A program made the position numbers and the translations under genes. This document shows positions 1 to 6,903 of a stretch of 64,000 nucleotides of DNA, in pieces. This DNA comes from an uncultured Candidatus Saccharibacteria bacterium (lineage in GTDB: Bacteria; Patescibacteriota; Saccharimonadia; Saccharimonadales; Saccharimonadaceae). The number at the start of each line of letters is the position of its first letter. The first letter of the stretch is position 1. A model generated the notes under the pieces. The model was not told the origin of the DNA and did not search any database. It saw only the letters and a program-made list of their open reading frames with translations. The stretch is taken from positions 186,001-250,000 of the forward strand of contig CAPFSK010000001.1 in NCBI GenBank assembly GCA_948614045.1. The letters are read 5' to 3'.

Positions 1-137
1 AGAACCTGATTTTTAGAGTTAATGATGAAAATTGCGACAGCCTTGTGCCAGTGGCCGAATTGGTGGCACTCATTACGAGTGGCGACCTTACCCGTATAGC
101 GGCCCTTGGTGTCGAGAATATCAAAAGTTTCTTGCAT
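1..137 (-). CDS. NUDIX hydrolase, IDI-like, 5' part only (partial at window edge)
   Basis: The minus strand reads MQETFDILDTKGRYTGKV, then ATRNECHQFGHWHKAVAIFI, and runs off the window edge; the Nudix box would lie outside. The DILD..G...G.....RNECH..G.WH.A pattern is the N-terminal signature of the isopentenyl-diphosphate isomerase-like NUDIX group. These enzymes hydrolyse nucleoside-diphosphate-linked substrates; the substrate cannot be told from this piece. The ATG at 137 is preceded by GTGTTATAAT (minus strand, -10 at 144-149) with only 6 nt between the -10 and the start, so the mRNA is probably leaderless. Family is fairly sure; exact role is not. Confidence 0.75.
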   Translation of the reverse strand, partial: MQETFDILDTKGRYTGKVATRNECHQFGHWHKAVAIFIINSKNQV

Positions 138-161
138 GCGATAATTATAACACGGTAAGGC

Positions 162-368
162 TTGAGGCTATTCGGATTGGCTTTTGTCCGTAGTGGCTAT
201 GTAACTCTTACTAATGGTAGTATTAGCTATTTTGGCGATTATGGATATAGTTGGTCCCGTACATCCTTGTCGGTAGATGATGCATATTATTTTAGTGTTG
301 CTCCTAACGATACTAATCCGTCTAGTTACTTCAATCGTTGGATCGGTTTCCCCCTCCGCTGCCTCTGA
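162..368 (+). pseudogene. FISUMP-type C-terminal domain fragment (truncated surface protein)
   Basis: The frame reads LAFVRSGYV...YSWSRTSLS...NPSSYFNRWIGFPLRCL and stops at 366-368. The motifs YxWSRT and NRWxGFxLRC are typical of the C-type-lectin-like FISUMP domain at the end of large Saccharibacteria surface proteins, and of diversity-generating retroelement (DGR) targets. There is no start codon with a ribosome site and no signal peptide. The frame begins just after the divergent NUDIX promoter, so the N-terminal part has been lost. A homologous fragment sits at 14674-15042. Most likely a remnant or donor cassette rather than an expressed protein. Confidence 0.6.
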
Positions 369-654
369 CTAGGGGCGACAATCTTGCTTTCTGTATAAAA
401 CTTTGATAAAATAGAAGCGTTGTATGAGTTACCTTCGCTTTTTATGAGTGAGGGTAATTTTAATTTTCAGATTAGCCTGGATGCATACTCGCCAGACTCG
501 AATCCGTACTCTTACCATACGCAACTCCTTTCTCCCACCTATGACCAAGTTAAGCTACATGTCGCCTCTAGGATTCAGACTAGCATAAAAATAAAAATAA
601 AAATAAAAATTTTAGCAAGCATAAGACTAATAGCAGTATTCCTGTCTACTGAAT
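369..654. other. Intergenic stretch without a convincing gene
   Basis: An 80-codon frame (420-662) has no recognisable domain and ends in a low-complexity stretch, so it is not called. A tandem A/T-rich hexamer (ATAAAA type, about four copies) lies at 585-613. Nothing else is recognisable. Confidence 0.5.
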
Positions 655-695
655 CCAGATAATAAGGTGGACATTTTGTCCATCTTATTATCTGG
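655..695. terminator. Hairpin of the original tRNA-Ser 3' flank
   Basis: Arms 655-673 and 677-695 are inverted repeats of 19 bp with one mismatch and a 3-nt loop. The right arm ends on the TGG that is the complement of the tRNA CCA end in attL. Before insertion of the element this hairpin would have followed tRNA-Ser(TGA) directly on the minus strand. It is therefore probably the native tRNA terminator or 3'-processing hairpin, now 7.8 kb from its gene. Confidence 0.6.
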
Positions 696-709
696 CGGAA
701 GGGACAGGA
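690..709. repeat. attL: 20-bp direct repeat of the tRNA-Ser 3' end
   Basis: ATCTGGCGGAAGGGACAGGA here is identical to 8491-8510, where it forms the 3' end of tRNA-Ser(TGA), including the encoded CCA. The match breaks on both sides, so the exact shared core is 20 bp. It marks the left border of the integrated element. Confidence 0.88.
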
Positions 710-734
710 AAGTTTTCCCTGTTACCCTCCCTTT

Positions 735-840
735 AAAATAAAAACAAGAGAGCAATCTCTCTTGTTTTTATTTTGGCGGGGCGTAATATCCAAAGTTATA
801 ACTATCTATGAAGATAATAATGGACTTTGAATCGTCCCTA
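735..840 (-). ncRNA. Candidate small RNA with strong intrinsic terminator
   Basis: On the minus strand a GCTACAAT -10 (846-851) is followed by about 100 nt containing two hairpins. The first pairs 824-832 with 788-796 (9 bp, one G-U). The second is a perfect 18-bp inverted repeat (735-752 with 757-774) flanked by A/T runs, typical of an intrinsic, bidirectional terminator. No reading frame fits. The -35 is poor. It could be a regulatory RNA of the element or simply a terminator with a weak promoter; the terminator part is solid, the sRNA part is inferred. Confidence 0.4.
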
Positions 841-912
841 CACTTATTGTAGCATGTTTCTCTAGTAATTTCTACAACGAAATACTACATATTTTCTTGA
901 TATTATCAAATT

Positions 913-1278
913 ATGTCTAATACGAACAACTTAATCCCCTTTCATAAAGGATATGATTCCAGACGACAAAACGGAAGAAAAACTGGTTCCAAAAATGTAT
1001 CCACAGTCGTCAAAGAATTACTTGATTTAGAAGCATCGGAAATCACCAACAATAAAATTAAATCTCTCGTCAAAAAGCAAAACGCAAGATCCGTAAAAGA
1101 AGCTATTTTATCAGTCGCTATCATCAAATCCCTTAATGGGGATATCCGAACTACACAATGGTTATTCTCTTATCTGGATGTTGCCGAAAATATCGACCAA
1201 CTTGGTCTCTTTAATGGGGGAGAAATCCAGATTACTGTTGTTAACCCAGAACCTAACAAAACAGATATTTCTAGCTAA
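913..1278 (+). CDS. DUF5681-like small protein of the element
   Basis: A 121-residue protein with a basic N-terminus containing the GRKTGSKN motif (near residues 21-28), then a mainly helical region ending around residue 105. GRxxGSKN followed by a helical domain is the pattern of DUF5681 and terminase-small-subunit-like proteins in phages and integrative elements, which suggests DNA binding. A TATTAT -10 at 901-906 lies 6 nt before the ATG, so the transcript is probably leaderless. First gene inside attL. Family match is by motif only; role unknown. Confidence 0.55.
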   Translation: MSNTNNLIPFHKGYDSRRQNGRKTGSKNVSTVVKELLDLEASEITNNKIKSLVKKQNARSVKEAILSVAIIKSLNGDIRTTQWLFSYLDVAENIDQLGLFNGGEIQITVVNPEPNKTDISS

Positions 1279-1347
1279 TCTGCTGTGGGATATCTGCGAA
1301 AGTTCTTATGTTGTACTTTTTCATAAAAATATGGTACAGTCTGCCCT

Positions 1348-1554
1348 ATGATAGATAAGCTTAAAGAGAACGTAATTCTCATCAAATATCAAACGCCCGA
1401 TGGATTATATGATTTTACTTGCTTGGATGAATCTGATTACAGTAAAATCGAAGATTTCACCGATGATATGGACGATATTATTACGGGATATCAAGCAGAT
1501 GGTTGTAAAATTCTCTGGATTAAGGAAATGTCAAATTGCCGACAACTAGCCTAG
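1348..1554 (+). CDS. Small acidic hypothetical protein, 68 aa
   Basis: A 68-residue acidic protein with a DESDYSKIEDFTDDMDDI core and no membrane segment. Upstream is TTGTAC (1320-1325), an 18-nt spacer and TACAGT, followed after 7 nt by the ATG, again suggesting a leaderless transcript from its own promoter. The family is not recognised. Small acidic proteins in mobile elements are sometimes antirestriction or DNA-mimic proteins, but nothing here proves that. Confidence 0.5.
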   Translation: MIDKLKENVILIKYQTPDGLYDFTCLDESDYSKIEDFTDDMDDIITGYQADGCKILWIKEMSNCRQLA

Positions 1555-1570
1555 CTGCTAATAAAACGTT

Positions 1571-2434
1571 TTAGTTAGCATTATATCCAAACTCACGAGA
1601 AAGCAGAACCTTTTTCCAGTAGCTTTCACGCTGGATGATATACTCGTCTGCTACATCATCAGTAAAAGTTTCCAAAATCGCATAATGGAAGTTCTTCTGA
1701 ATATAGCTTATGCCTTTATCTTTGACTAGTTCTTGTAACCCTTTATTTGGGTATTTGCCGTTTTCTTGCTCATTTTTATCAAAACCGCTTTTAATATAAG
1801 TTTCCCAACGTCCATAAATGCCGTTTTTGCCATATGCCGAACCAACGTACAGTTTCCCAGTTTGATGATCGGAAATTACATAAACACCTTTGCGACACTT
1901 GAGAGCGGTTTGCCACTCTTTGGATTTGCCTAGCTTATTCTTTAACTCGGAATAGGAGACAGAAACATTTTTGTAACCCGGAAAACTGTCGATTTGGTCC
2001 AGATTTTCCGGCAAAATCTCGGCTACCTCAAACCTATCCATAGCATTTTCTGCTTTTATAATGACATATTGACCGTTTTTATGGAACTTGACAATAGTTC
2101 TACCAAACAGATTCTCATACTCTTTTAGTGGCTCATGGTCGTAGAAATCATAAAGCCCAGCGTTCGGAAAACCTTGCCTATTATGGTCTTTGGTTATTCT
2201 GCTAATATCAAACAATAGCCACTTGTCGCCGGAAATCCGAGCTAGACCGATTACGATTTCTCCCTCACGAAACCACTTTTTATTGCCAGTATTATAAAAA
2301 TTGCCAATCAGCAAGCCTTTTTTGTCGTTGTAATAATTATCAATCGCATTGTAGTTGCCGTTAGAAAGATTGAGCCGAATCTTGACATTCGATAAATCTC
2401 GAATTTTTAGTAAGTCGTTAAGTTTAATGCTCAT
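1571..2434 (-). CDS. GIY-YIG nuclease family protein
   Basis: A 287-residue protein. The C-terminal third (from about residue 180) carries GVYVISDHQTGKLYVGSAYG, matching the GIY-YIG signature, with R of GRWETY and a later catalytic-type E around AILETF. The N-terminal 170 residues form a separate domain without clear match. GIY-YIG enzymes cut DNA with a single metal and occur in homing endonucleases, restriction enzymes and repair. As mobile-element cargo it could be a homing or defence nuclease; the target is unknown. It is transcribed opposite to its left neighbours. The start ATG at 2434 is preceded by a GGAGT-type ribosome site. Confidence 0.82.
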   Translation of the reverse strand: MSIKLNDLLKIRDLSNVKIRLNLSNGNYNAIDNYYNDKKGLLIGNFYNTGNKKWFREGEIVIGLARISGDKWLLFDISRITKDHNRQGFPNAGLYDFYDHEPLKEYENLFGRTIVKFHKNGQYVIIKAENAMDRFEVAEILPENLDQIDSFPGYKNVSVSYSELKNKLGKSKEWQTALKCRKGVYVISDHQTGKLYVGSAYGKNGIYGRWETYIKSGFDKNEQENGKYPNKGLQELVKDKGISYIQKNFHYAILETFTDDVADEYIIQRESYWKKVLLSREFGYNAN

Positions 2435-2473
2435 TTTCTATACTCCTTTACGTTTAAGTTCACGTCGTTTTAT

Positions 2474-3160
2474 CTACCATCTAGCACAGCTAAGGCCGAA
2501 TACCTCGCACCAGTACTCATCTAAGATACGAGGTATAGCACCACCGTCCAAATTATAGCCTTCTGGACAAGAACCAGAACCCTTAGAAAAACGCCGTCCA
2601 GTAGCAGAAATTTCAATCCAGCCTCCACCTGGGGCAGAAACATAATTAGATGGATCTGAATTATCTCCACCTAAAAACTTAGTGCATGTATAGCCAAATT
2701 GCATTATCTCAATCGAATCATTCAGATTAAACTCTGCTTTCGGGGTTGTTGGCTGGGGTTGTGGTGCTGGCTTTGATACTTGTTGAGGGGATGAACTGTT
2801 TTGATTGGAATTATTCTGATTAGAATTACTTGGCTTAGGAGCTCCAGAATTTGATGTTTGTGTGTCATTCTTTGATGGTTCGTTGGTTTCATTTTCTTGA
2901 TTATCAGAATCGTCTGAACTCTCGTCTTGAGTTTTATCTTCTTCCTCTTCGTTATTTTTTGTTTCGTCTTGTTCTGGATCATCGTCCGAATTATCGTTTG
3001 TTTCGACATCTTGAGATTCTTGAGTGGATGAGTTTGTTTGAACGATAATCACAGCAGTTGTTCCACCAACTATGACAACAGCAGTCGTAACTCCGATAAT
3101 TTTCGCAGTCAGACTTGCTCCTTTAATTGCTGTTAGAATTGTTTGAATAAACTTTGACAT
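2474..3160 (-). CDS. Membrane-anchored exported protein with long acidic linker
   Basis: About 228 residues. There is one hydrophobic segment near residues 18-40, then a roughly 100-residue Asp/Glu/Asn/Ser/Gln-rich linker, a Pro-rich stretch, and a compact C-terminal domain of about 70 residues with four Cys (CTKFLGG, GSCPEGYN, EYWCEVF, LSCARW). This is the layout of a cell-surface protein holding a small disulfide-rich domain away from the membrane. The start is placed at the second ATG (3160). It follows the 128-aa gene at 3189 with a 28-nt gap and is probably co-transcribed from the structured leader at 3615-3787. Family not recognised; possibly a surface or contact factor of the element. 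Confidence 0.6.
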   Translation of the reverse strand: MSKFIQTILTAIKGASLTAKIIGVTTAVVIVGGTTAVIIVQTNSSTQESQDVETNDNSDDDPEQDETKNNEEEEDKTQDESSDDSDNQENETNEPSKNDTQTSNSGAPKPSNSNQNNSNQNSSSPQQVSKPAPQPQPTTPKAEFNLNDSIEIMQFGYTCTKFLGGDNSDPSNYVSAPGGGWIEISATGRRFSKGSGSCPEGYNLDGGAIPRILDEYWCEVFGLSCARW

Positions 3161-3188
3161 TTTCATTACCGAATTACAAAATTAAATC

Positions 3189-3575
3189 CTATTTGAAGAA
3201 CTCTTTCATCTTAGAATCCGATGTTCTAATAGCTTCTTTAATATCATCTTCAGACACATTGCACCAGCTATTACTCTCGACATACCCACTTTTACTAACC
3301 GAGCATTCCCATTCAATTTTTTTATTACCATAGACTTTATATTCTATCGTAGCTTCACCACCTCCAAAAAATCCCATGTAGCTTTTCGTTAAAGTTCCTT
3401 CCTTAACTACGGAATTTTGATATGAATTGTATGCTAATGCCATAATCCCCGATACTACTAAGACAACACCAACAATAAGCCCCACGATAAACTTCTTATT
3501 CTTGATTAGCTTCTTACCCTTAGTGAGCTTACTGTTCTTGGTAGATTGTTTTTGCGACTTATTTTGTGATTTCAT
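3189..3575 (-). CDS. Small single-pass membrane protein with exported C-terminal domain
   Basis: A 128-residue protein with a very basic N-terminus (residues 1-29), one transmembrane helix (about 30-49) and an extracytoplasmic part of about 75 residues containing two Cys (WECSVS, SWCNVS). The topology resembles the proteins at 14043 and 12043, although sequence identity is not evident. It is the first gene after the attenuator-like leader RNA at 3615-3787, which resembles the leader before 14043. A GGAGA ribosome site precedes the ATG. Function unknown; a surface-exposed small protein under conditional transcription control is the inference. Confidence 0.6.
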   Translation of the reverse strand: MKSQNKSQKQSTKNSKLTKGKKLIKNKKFIVGLIVGVVLVVSGIMALAYNSYQNSVVKEGTLTKSYMGFFGGGEATIEYKVYGNKKIEWECSVSKSGYVESNSWCNVSEDDIKEAIRTSDSKMKEFFK

Positions 3576-3614
3576 ATCACATCTCCTATTTTTGCTTAAT
3601 ACATTTTTAGTCGC

Positions 3615-3787
3615 AAAAAAGCGACCACATGCTAGTCGCTAAACATTTACAAACTAAGCTCTAGAACTCAATCTGCTCCGCATATGGTCGCATTCCTGTT
3701 CTAGAGCTAATTGTGGCCGAAAACCACAATCGCCTAGTTATAAATGTTTAGCATTCTTATTGTAGCACGTCAAAGCTGAACTGTCAA
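3615..3787 (-). promoter_or_regulatory. Promoter and attenuator-type leader RNA (copy 1)
   Basis: Minus strand: TTGACA (3782-3787), 17-nt spacer, TACAAT (3759-3764). The leader starts with a long hairpin whose outer arms are 3741-3752 and 3638-3650, with an inner stem 3698-3708 with 3657-3667. It ends in an intrinsic terminator (GCGAC 3621-3625 with GTCGC 3635-3639, then six U). The apical segment 3680-3691 can pair over 12 bp (one G-U) with 3621-3632, which would destroy the terminator. This is a mutually exclusive terminator/antiterminator layout. Ligand or trigger unknown. No T-box UGGN bulge or known riboswitch core was recognised. Confidence 0.6.
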
Positions 3788-3945
3788 GAGCTAATGTTAA
3801 GCCTCCCAGACGTTCGAGGTTCATCTCTCGCCTATCTCTAGGCTAAAAGACGATAAAACTATTACTTTGAACACTGGAATTCACGAGAGATGACGAGAAT
3901 ATGCTGTTGCTAAATATTATTTTTTATGCTATCATTTAGGATAAT

Positions 3946-4911
3946 ATGCTAGTTGATTCTATGAAAAAGCCAAACCAAGATTGGACATTTAACAGATTCA
4001 TCACAAAAGCACCAGATTCTGTGCTTGCTTATGCTAAAAATGAAAAGCAAAAAGAAGCTCTGCGAGAGCTGTATCGAGATAGTAAGATACTGAACGACTA
4101 TTACGAACAAGCCTTGAACAAAGACAGCAACGGCAATAATAGAAGTAAAACGTACGCAAAATTAGACTTTGAACGCGATATAGCCTATTTTAAGATTTTA
4201 ATGTTATTTGACCCTCGATTGCGGAACGCTAGAGCAATAATTCAGCATTGTACCGAAGAAAGCGTTGAAGCCAATAAAGATAATTTGGTTAGCTACTTTC
4301 GCTGTTTTGATACATCCGTCAATACTGATAATGCCAATAATCAATCGAAAACACAATATAGCCTAAATGTTGCGTTAATGGCTTACTATAACATCATAAA
4401 TAATCCAAAGGCGATTCCAGCTTTTGCAATTACTCGTGATTTTGAAAATAATCAAGTATCGAGCATTGCCATCCATGTTAATCCCTACACATCGCAAGAC
4501 GAATTACTTTTTCTAATTAAAAATGACTGGGATTATATTGGGGAGCAGATATATGGTGGAGTAAAAGATGTCGAGACAAAGCGTAAAAAGACCCTTGATT
4601 CTAACGTATTACAAAATGTCGTTCTCAGGTTCTTAATCGCTAATGATTTTTCCAATACAGATATTGAGAGCATATCTAAAGAGATTTTTTACTCGGACAA
4701 TGCAATCTTTCCAGCCAACAGAGAGACAATCACCGCCGATGACTGTGCTACTTATCGGTATAGGGTTAATAAACGCTCTGAACATGACTGGTTTCATAAA
4801 GCAATGGCCGACTATCGAGAATATGCCAATAGTTCAGGTTCTCAAGAATTCGACTTGGCCTTTGATGACGAGTTTGTAAGATTTGAAATCAAGCCTCACG
4901 CTGAAAACTAG
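3946..4911 (+). CDS. Hypothetical protein of the element, 321 aa
   Basis: A 321-residue soluble, mixed charged protein without signal peptide or membrane segment. The ATG at 3946 (or the ATG of MKKPNQ five codons later) follows a TATCAT -10-like element by about 10 nt, so its leader is very short. No motif is recognised. It lies directly upstream of a small protein and the primase/helicase-like ATPase and reads the same way, so an accessory role in element replication or maintenance is possible but unproven. Confidence 0.6.
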   Translation: MLVDSMKKPNQDWTFNRFITKAPDSVLAYAKNEKQKEALRELYRDSKILNDYYEQALNKDSNGNNRSKTYAKLDFERDIAYFKILMLFDPRLRNARAIIQHCTEESVEANKDNLVSYFRCFDTSVNTDNANNQSKTQYSLNVALMAYYNIINNPKAIPAFAITRDFENNQVSSIAIHVNPYTSQDELLFLIKNDWDYIGEQIYGGVKDVETKRKKTLDSNVLQNVVLRFLIANDFSNTDIESISKEIFYSDNAIFPANRETITADDCATYRYRVNKRSEHDWFHKAMADYREYANSSGSQEFDLAFDDEFVRFEIKPHAEN

Positions 4912-4975
4912 CTAGAATATAAAATCATTTTTATACGCTAGGGTCAGACCTTCTTTTTGTTGTTAAGCTGTGGGC

Positions 4976-5170
4976 ATGGACGAATTCATTAGCCCAAGTC
5001 GATTAACTGAATTCCGCCAAACGCTGGCGAAGCTCGGTTATGATGTCGCAGAAGAATCGCTGTATGACTCGGTTATTGCGATAATCCGATTTGTGGCCGA
5101 AACAGAACGACTCCACATCGAAAATACTAACTCTGAAGGAGGTAAAAATGCCCAAAACAACAAAGGCTAA
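4976..5170 (+). CDS. Small protein preceding the ATPase
   Basis: A 64-residue protein beginning MDEFISPSRLTEFRQTLAKL, predicted helical and without membrane segment. An in-frame GTG six bases earlier is an alternative start. Its 3' end overlaps the start of the ATPase gene at 5148 by 23 nt in another frame, so translation is probably coupled. The ribosome site of the ATPase lies inside this gene. No family recognised. Confidence 0.5.
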   Translation: MDEFISPSRLTEFRQTLAKLGYDVAEESLYDSVIAIIRFVAETERLHIENTNSEGGKNAQNNKG

Positions 5171-6782
5171 AAAGCAAACTAAAAAATCACAAAATCAAGA
5201 CGCACAAGATGAGCAAGGCAAGCCAAAGCTACATGTTAGCGATGTCGTTGAAGCTGTCACAGAATTTGCGATTTTATTCCGTGACCAGAATAATGATCCG
5301 TTTATTGCTCCCAATGGAGACGGAACAAAAATCTATCGTATCGGAGGGAGAAATCGGGATTTTCGAGCTTGGTTAGGTAGTTTCATTCGTAATAAATTCC
5401 ACGTTGTGTTCTCAACGGGAGGAATCGATAGTGTTGCTCAAGCACTTGAAAGCATCGCACTCGACACGGAATGTTCCAACCAATATCCATTGGAGTTACG
5501 CACGGTATGGCGAGATAAGAACGACGATGCAGATCCAGAACTATACTATGATTTGGGCGAAAGTGCAGTTCGTATCACCCCAAAAGGTCGTTTTCTCACC
5601 GCTCGACCTGAAATTATGTTCAGACGTTTCAGTCAACAGTTACCACAAGTCATTCCAGGAGATGGCGGAAACATTCTTGAGCTCGCAAAATATGTTAACT
5701 TGAGCGATAGAAATGATATTTTGCTGTTTTTAGTGTTTGCCGTATCGGCCTTTATCCCCGGATATCCTCGTCCATTATGTTTGCTTTACGGAAGTCAAGG
5801 GGCTGGTAAATCTACTCCGGGTCGTTTACTTAAACGACTGATTGACCCGACAAGTGTAGAAGGAACAGCGTTACCGACGAGCCATGAAGATTTTGTAAGA
5901 ACAGCCAACCACCACGCATTGTTGGTGTTTGACAATTTAAGTAGTATCAAGCCCAATATCTCGGACGCATTAGCTCGGATTGCCACTGGGGATACATTCT
6001 CGAAACGAGCGTTATATACCGATGATGACGATATTGTTTACCGCTTACAGCGACCAGTAATGCTAAACGGTATTAACCAAGTAATTACTCAAAGTGATTT
6101 ACTTGATAGAAGCATACTTTTAGAAATGCATCGCATTGATAAGGCTAAAATGCGTACCGAAAAGGATTTTTGGGCAGATTTCGATGAGCAGAAACCACTG
6201 ATTTTAGGTGCGATTTTTGACACGATTTCAAAAGCGATGGCGAAATTTCCTGAAATCCACCTGAAAGAACTTCCACGTATGGCGGATTTCGCAAAATGGG
6301 GGTACGCAATCGCCGATTCTATTGACGGATATACTGGAGAAGATTTTTTGTTGGCATATTCTGCCAATATCGCTAAACAGCATGAACAAGCAATCGAATC
6401 GAGTCCGGTCGGAACCGCAGTTTATCTGTTTATGACGCGTGATGATGAGGCTAAGAACGGCTGGAAAGGCACAGCAACGCAACTTATGGACAAGCTAGAA
6501 AATTATCATTTTAATGACCCAGAAACTAACTTAGCCAAAGATTTAAGAACTCTAACAAATGGTAACCTATGGCCGAAAGATCCGTCATGGTTTATGCGAA
6601 GATTAAATTATGTTTTACCAGATCTTGAGAGTCAAGGTATCCACATTGAGACTTATTGCAAAAAGAACCAGCGTATTATCAAAATCAAAAACTTAAACTA
6701 TCTAAAAGAGCACCCAGGAATCATCCCTTTTTATCAGACTGAACTCGCTAAAAAACCGAAAAAGCATTTTGACCCTTGCTAA
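5148..6782 (+). CDS. Primase/helicase-like ATPase (phage D5-like)
   Basis: 544 residues from the ATG at 5148, which is preceded by GAAGGAGG; the longer open frame from 5091 has no ribosome site. A basic tail is followed by an N-terminal domain and a P-loop ATPase core: Walker A GSQGAGKS near residue 220, Walker B HALLVFDN near residue 260, and a sensor-like MLNGIN near residue 306. The arrangement matches the helicase half of phage and integrative-element primase-helicases, where the ATPase unwinds the element's DNA at replication initiation. No primase active site is obvious. Family is fairly confident; exact role inferred. Confidence 0.7.
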   Translation: MPKTTKAKKQTKKSQNQDAQDEQGKPKLHVSDVVEAVTEFAILFRDQNNDPFIAPNGDGTKIYRIGGRNRDFRAWLGSFIRNKFHVVFSTGGIDSVAQALESIALDTECSNQYPLELRTVWRDKNDDADPELYYDLGESAVRITPKGRFLTARPEIMFRRFSQQLPQVIPGDGGNILELAKYVNLSDRNDILLFLVFAVSAFIPGYPRPLCLLYGSQGAGKSTPGRLLKRLIDPTSVEGTALPTSHEDFVRTANHHALLVFDNLSSIKPNISDALARIATGDTFSKRALYTDDDDIVYRLQRPVMLNGINQVITQSDLLDRSILLEMHRIDKAKMRTEKDFWADFDEQKPLILGAIFDTISKAMAKFPEIHLKELPRMADFAKWGYAIADSIDGYTGEDFLLAYSANIAKQHEQAIESSPVGTAVYLFMTRDDEAKNGWKGTATQLMDKLENYHFNDPETNLAKDLRTLTNGNLWPKDPSWFMRRLNYVLPDLESQGIHIETYCKKNQRIIKIKNLNYLKEHPGIIPFYQTELAKKPKKHFDPC

Positions 6783-6903
6783 TTACGGCATTACGGCAAT
6801 ACGGTAAAAGTACAAACTTGATACCCTAAAATCAGTATGTATTTTTGCCAATTTGCCAGATAGAATCTATAAGGAAATGGAAAAGTTATAACTTGAGGAG
6901 TGA

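Noticed and set aside
480..560. Possible tRNA remnant (GACTCGAATCC resembles a T-arm)
   Set aside because: No acceptor stem, anticodon stem or D-arm could be paired on either strand.
420..662. 80-codon open frame as a gene
   Set aside because: No domain, poor start context and low-complexity lysine/isoleucine repeats caused by the A/T hexamer repeat.
3615..3787. T-box riboswitch
   Set aside because: No stem I specifier region or UGGN antiterminator bulge is visible, and the leader is too short.
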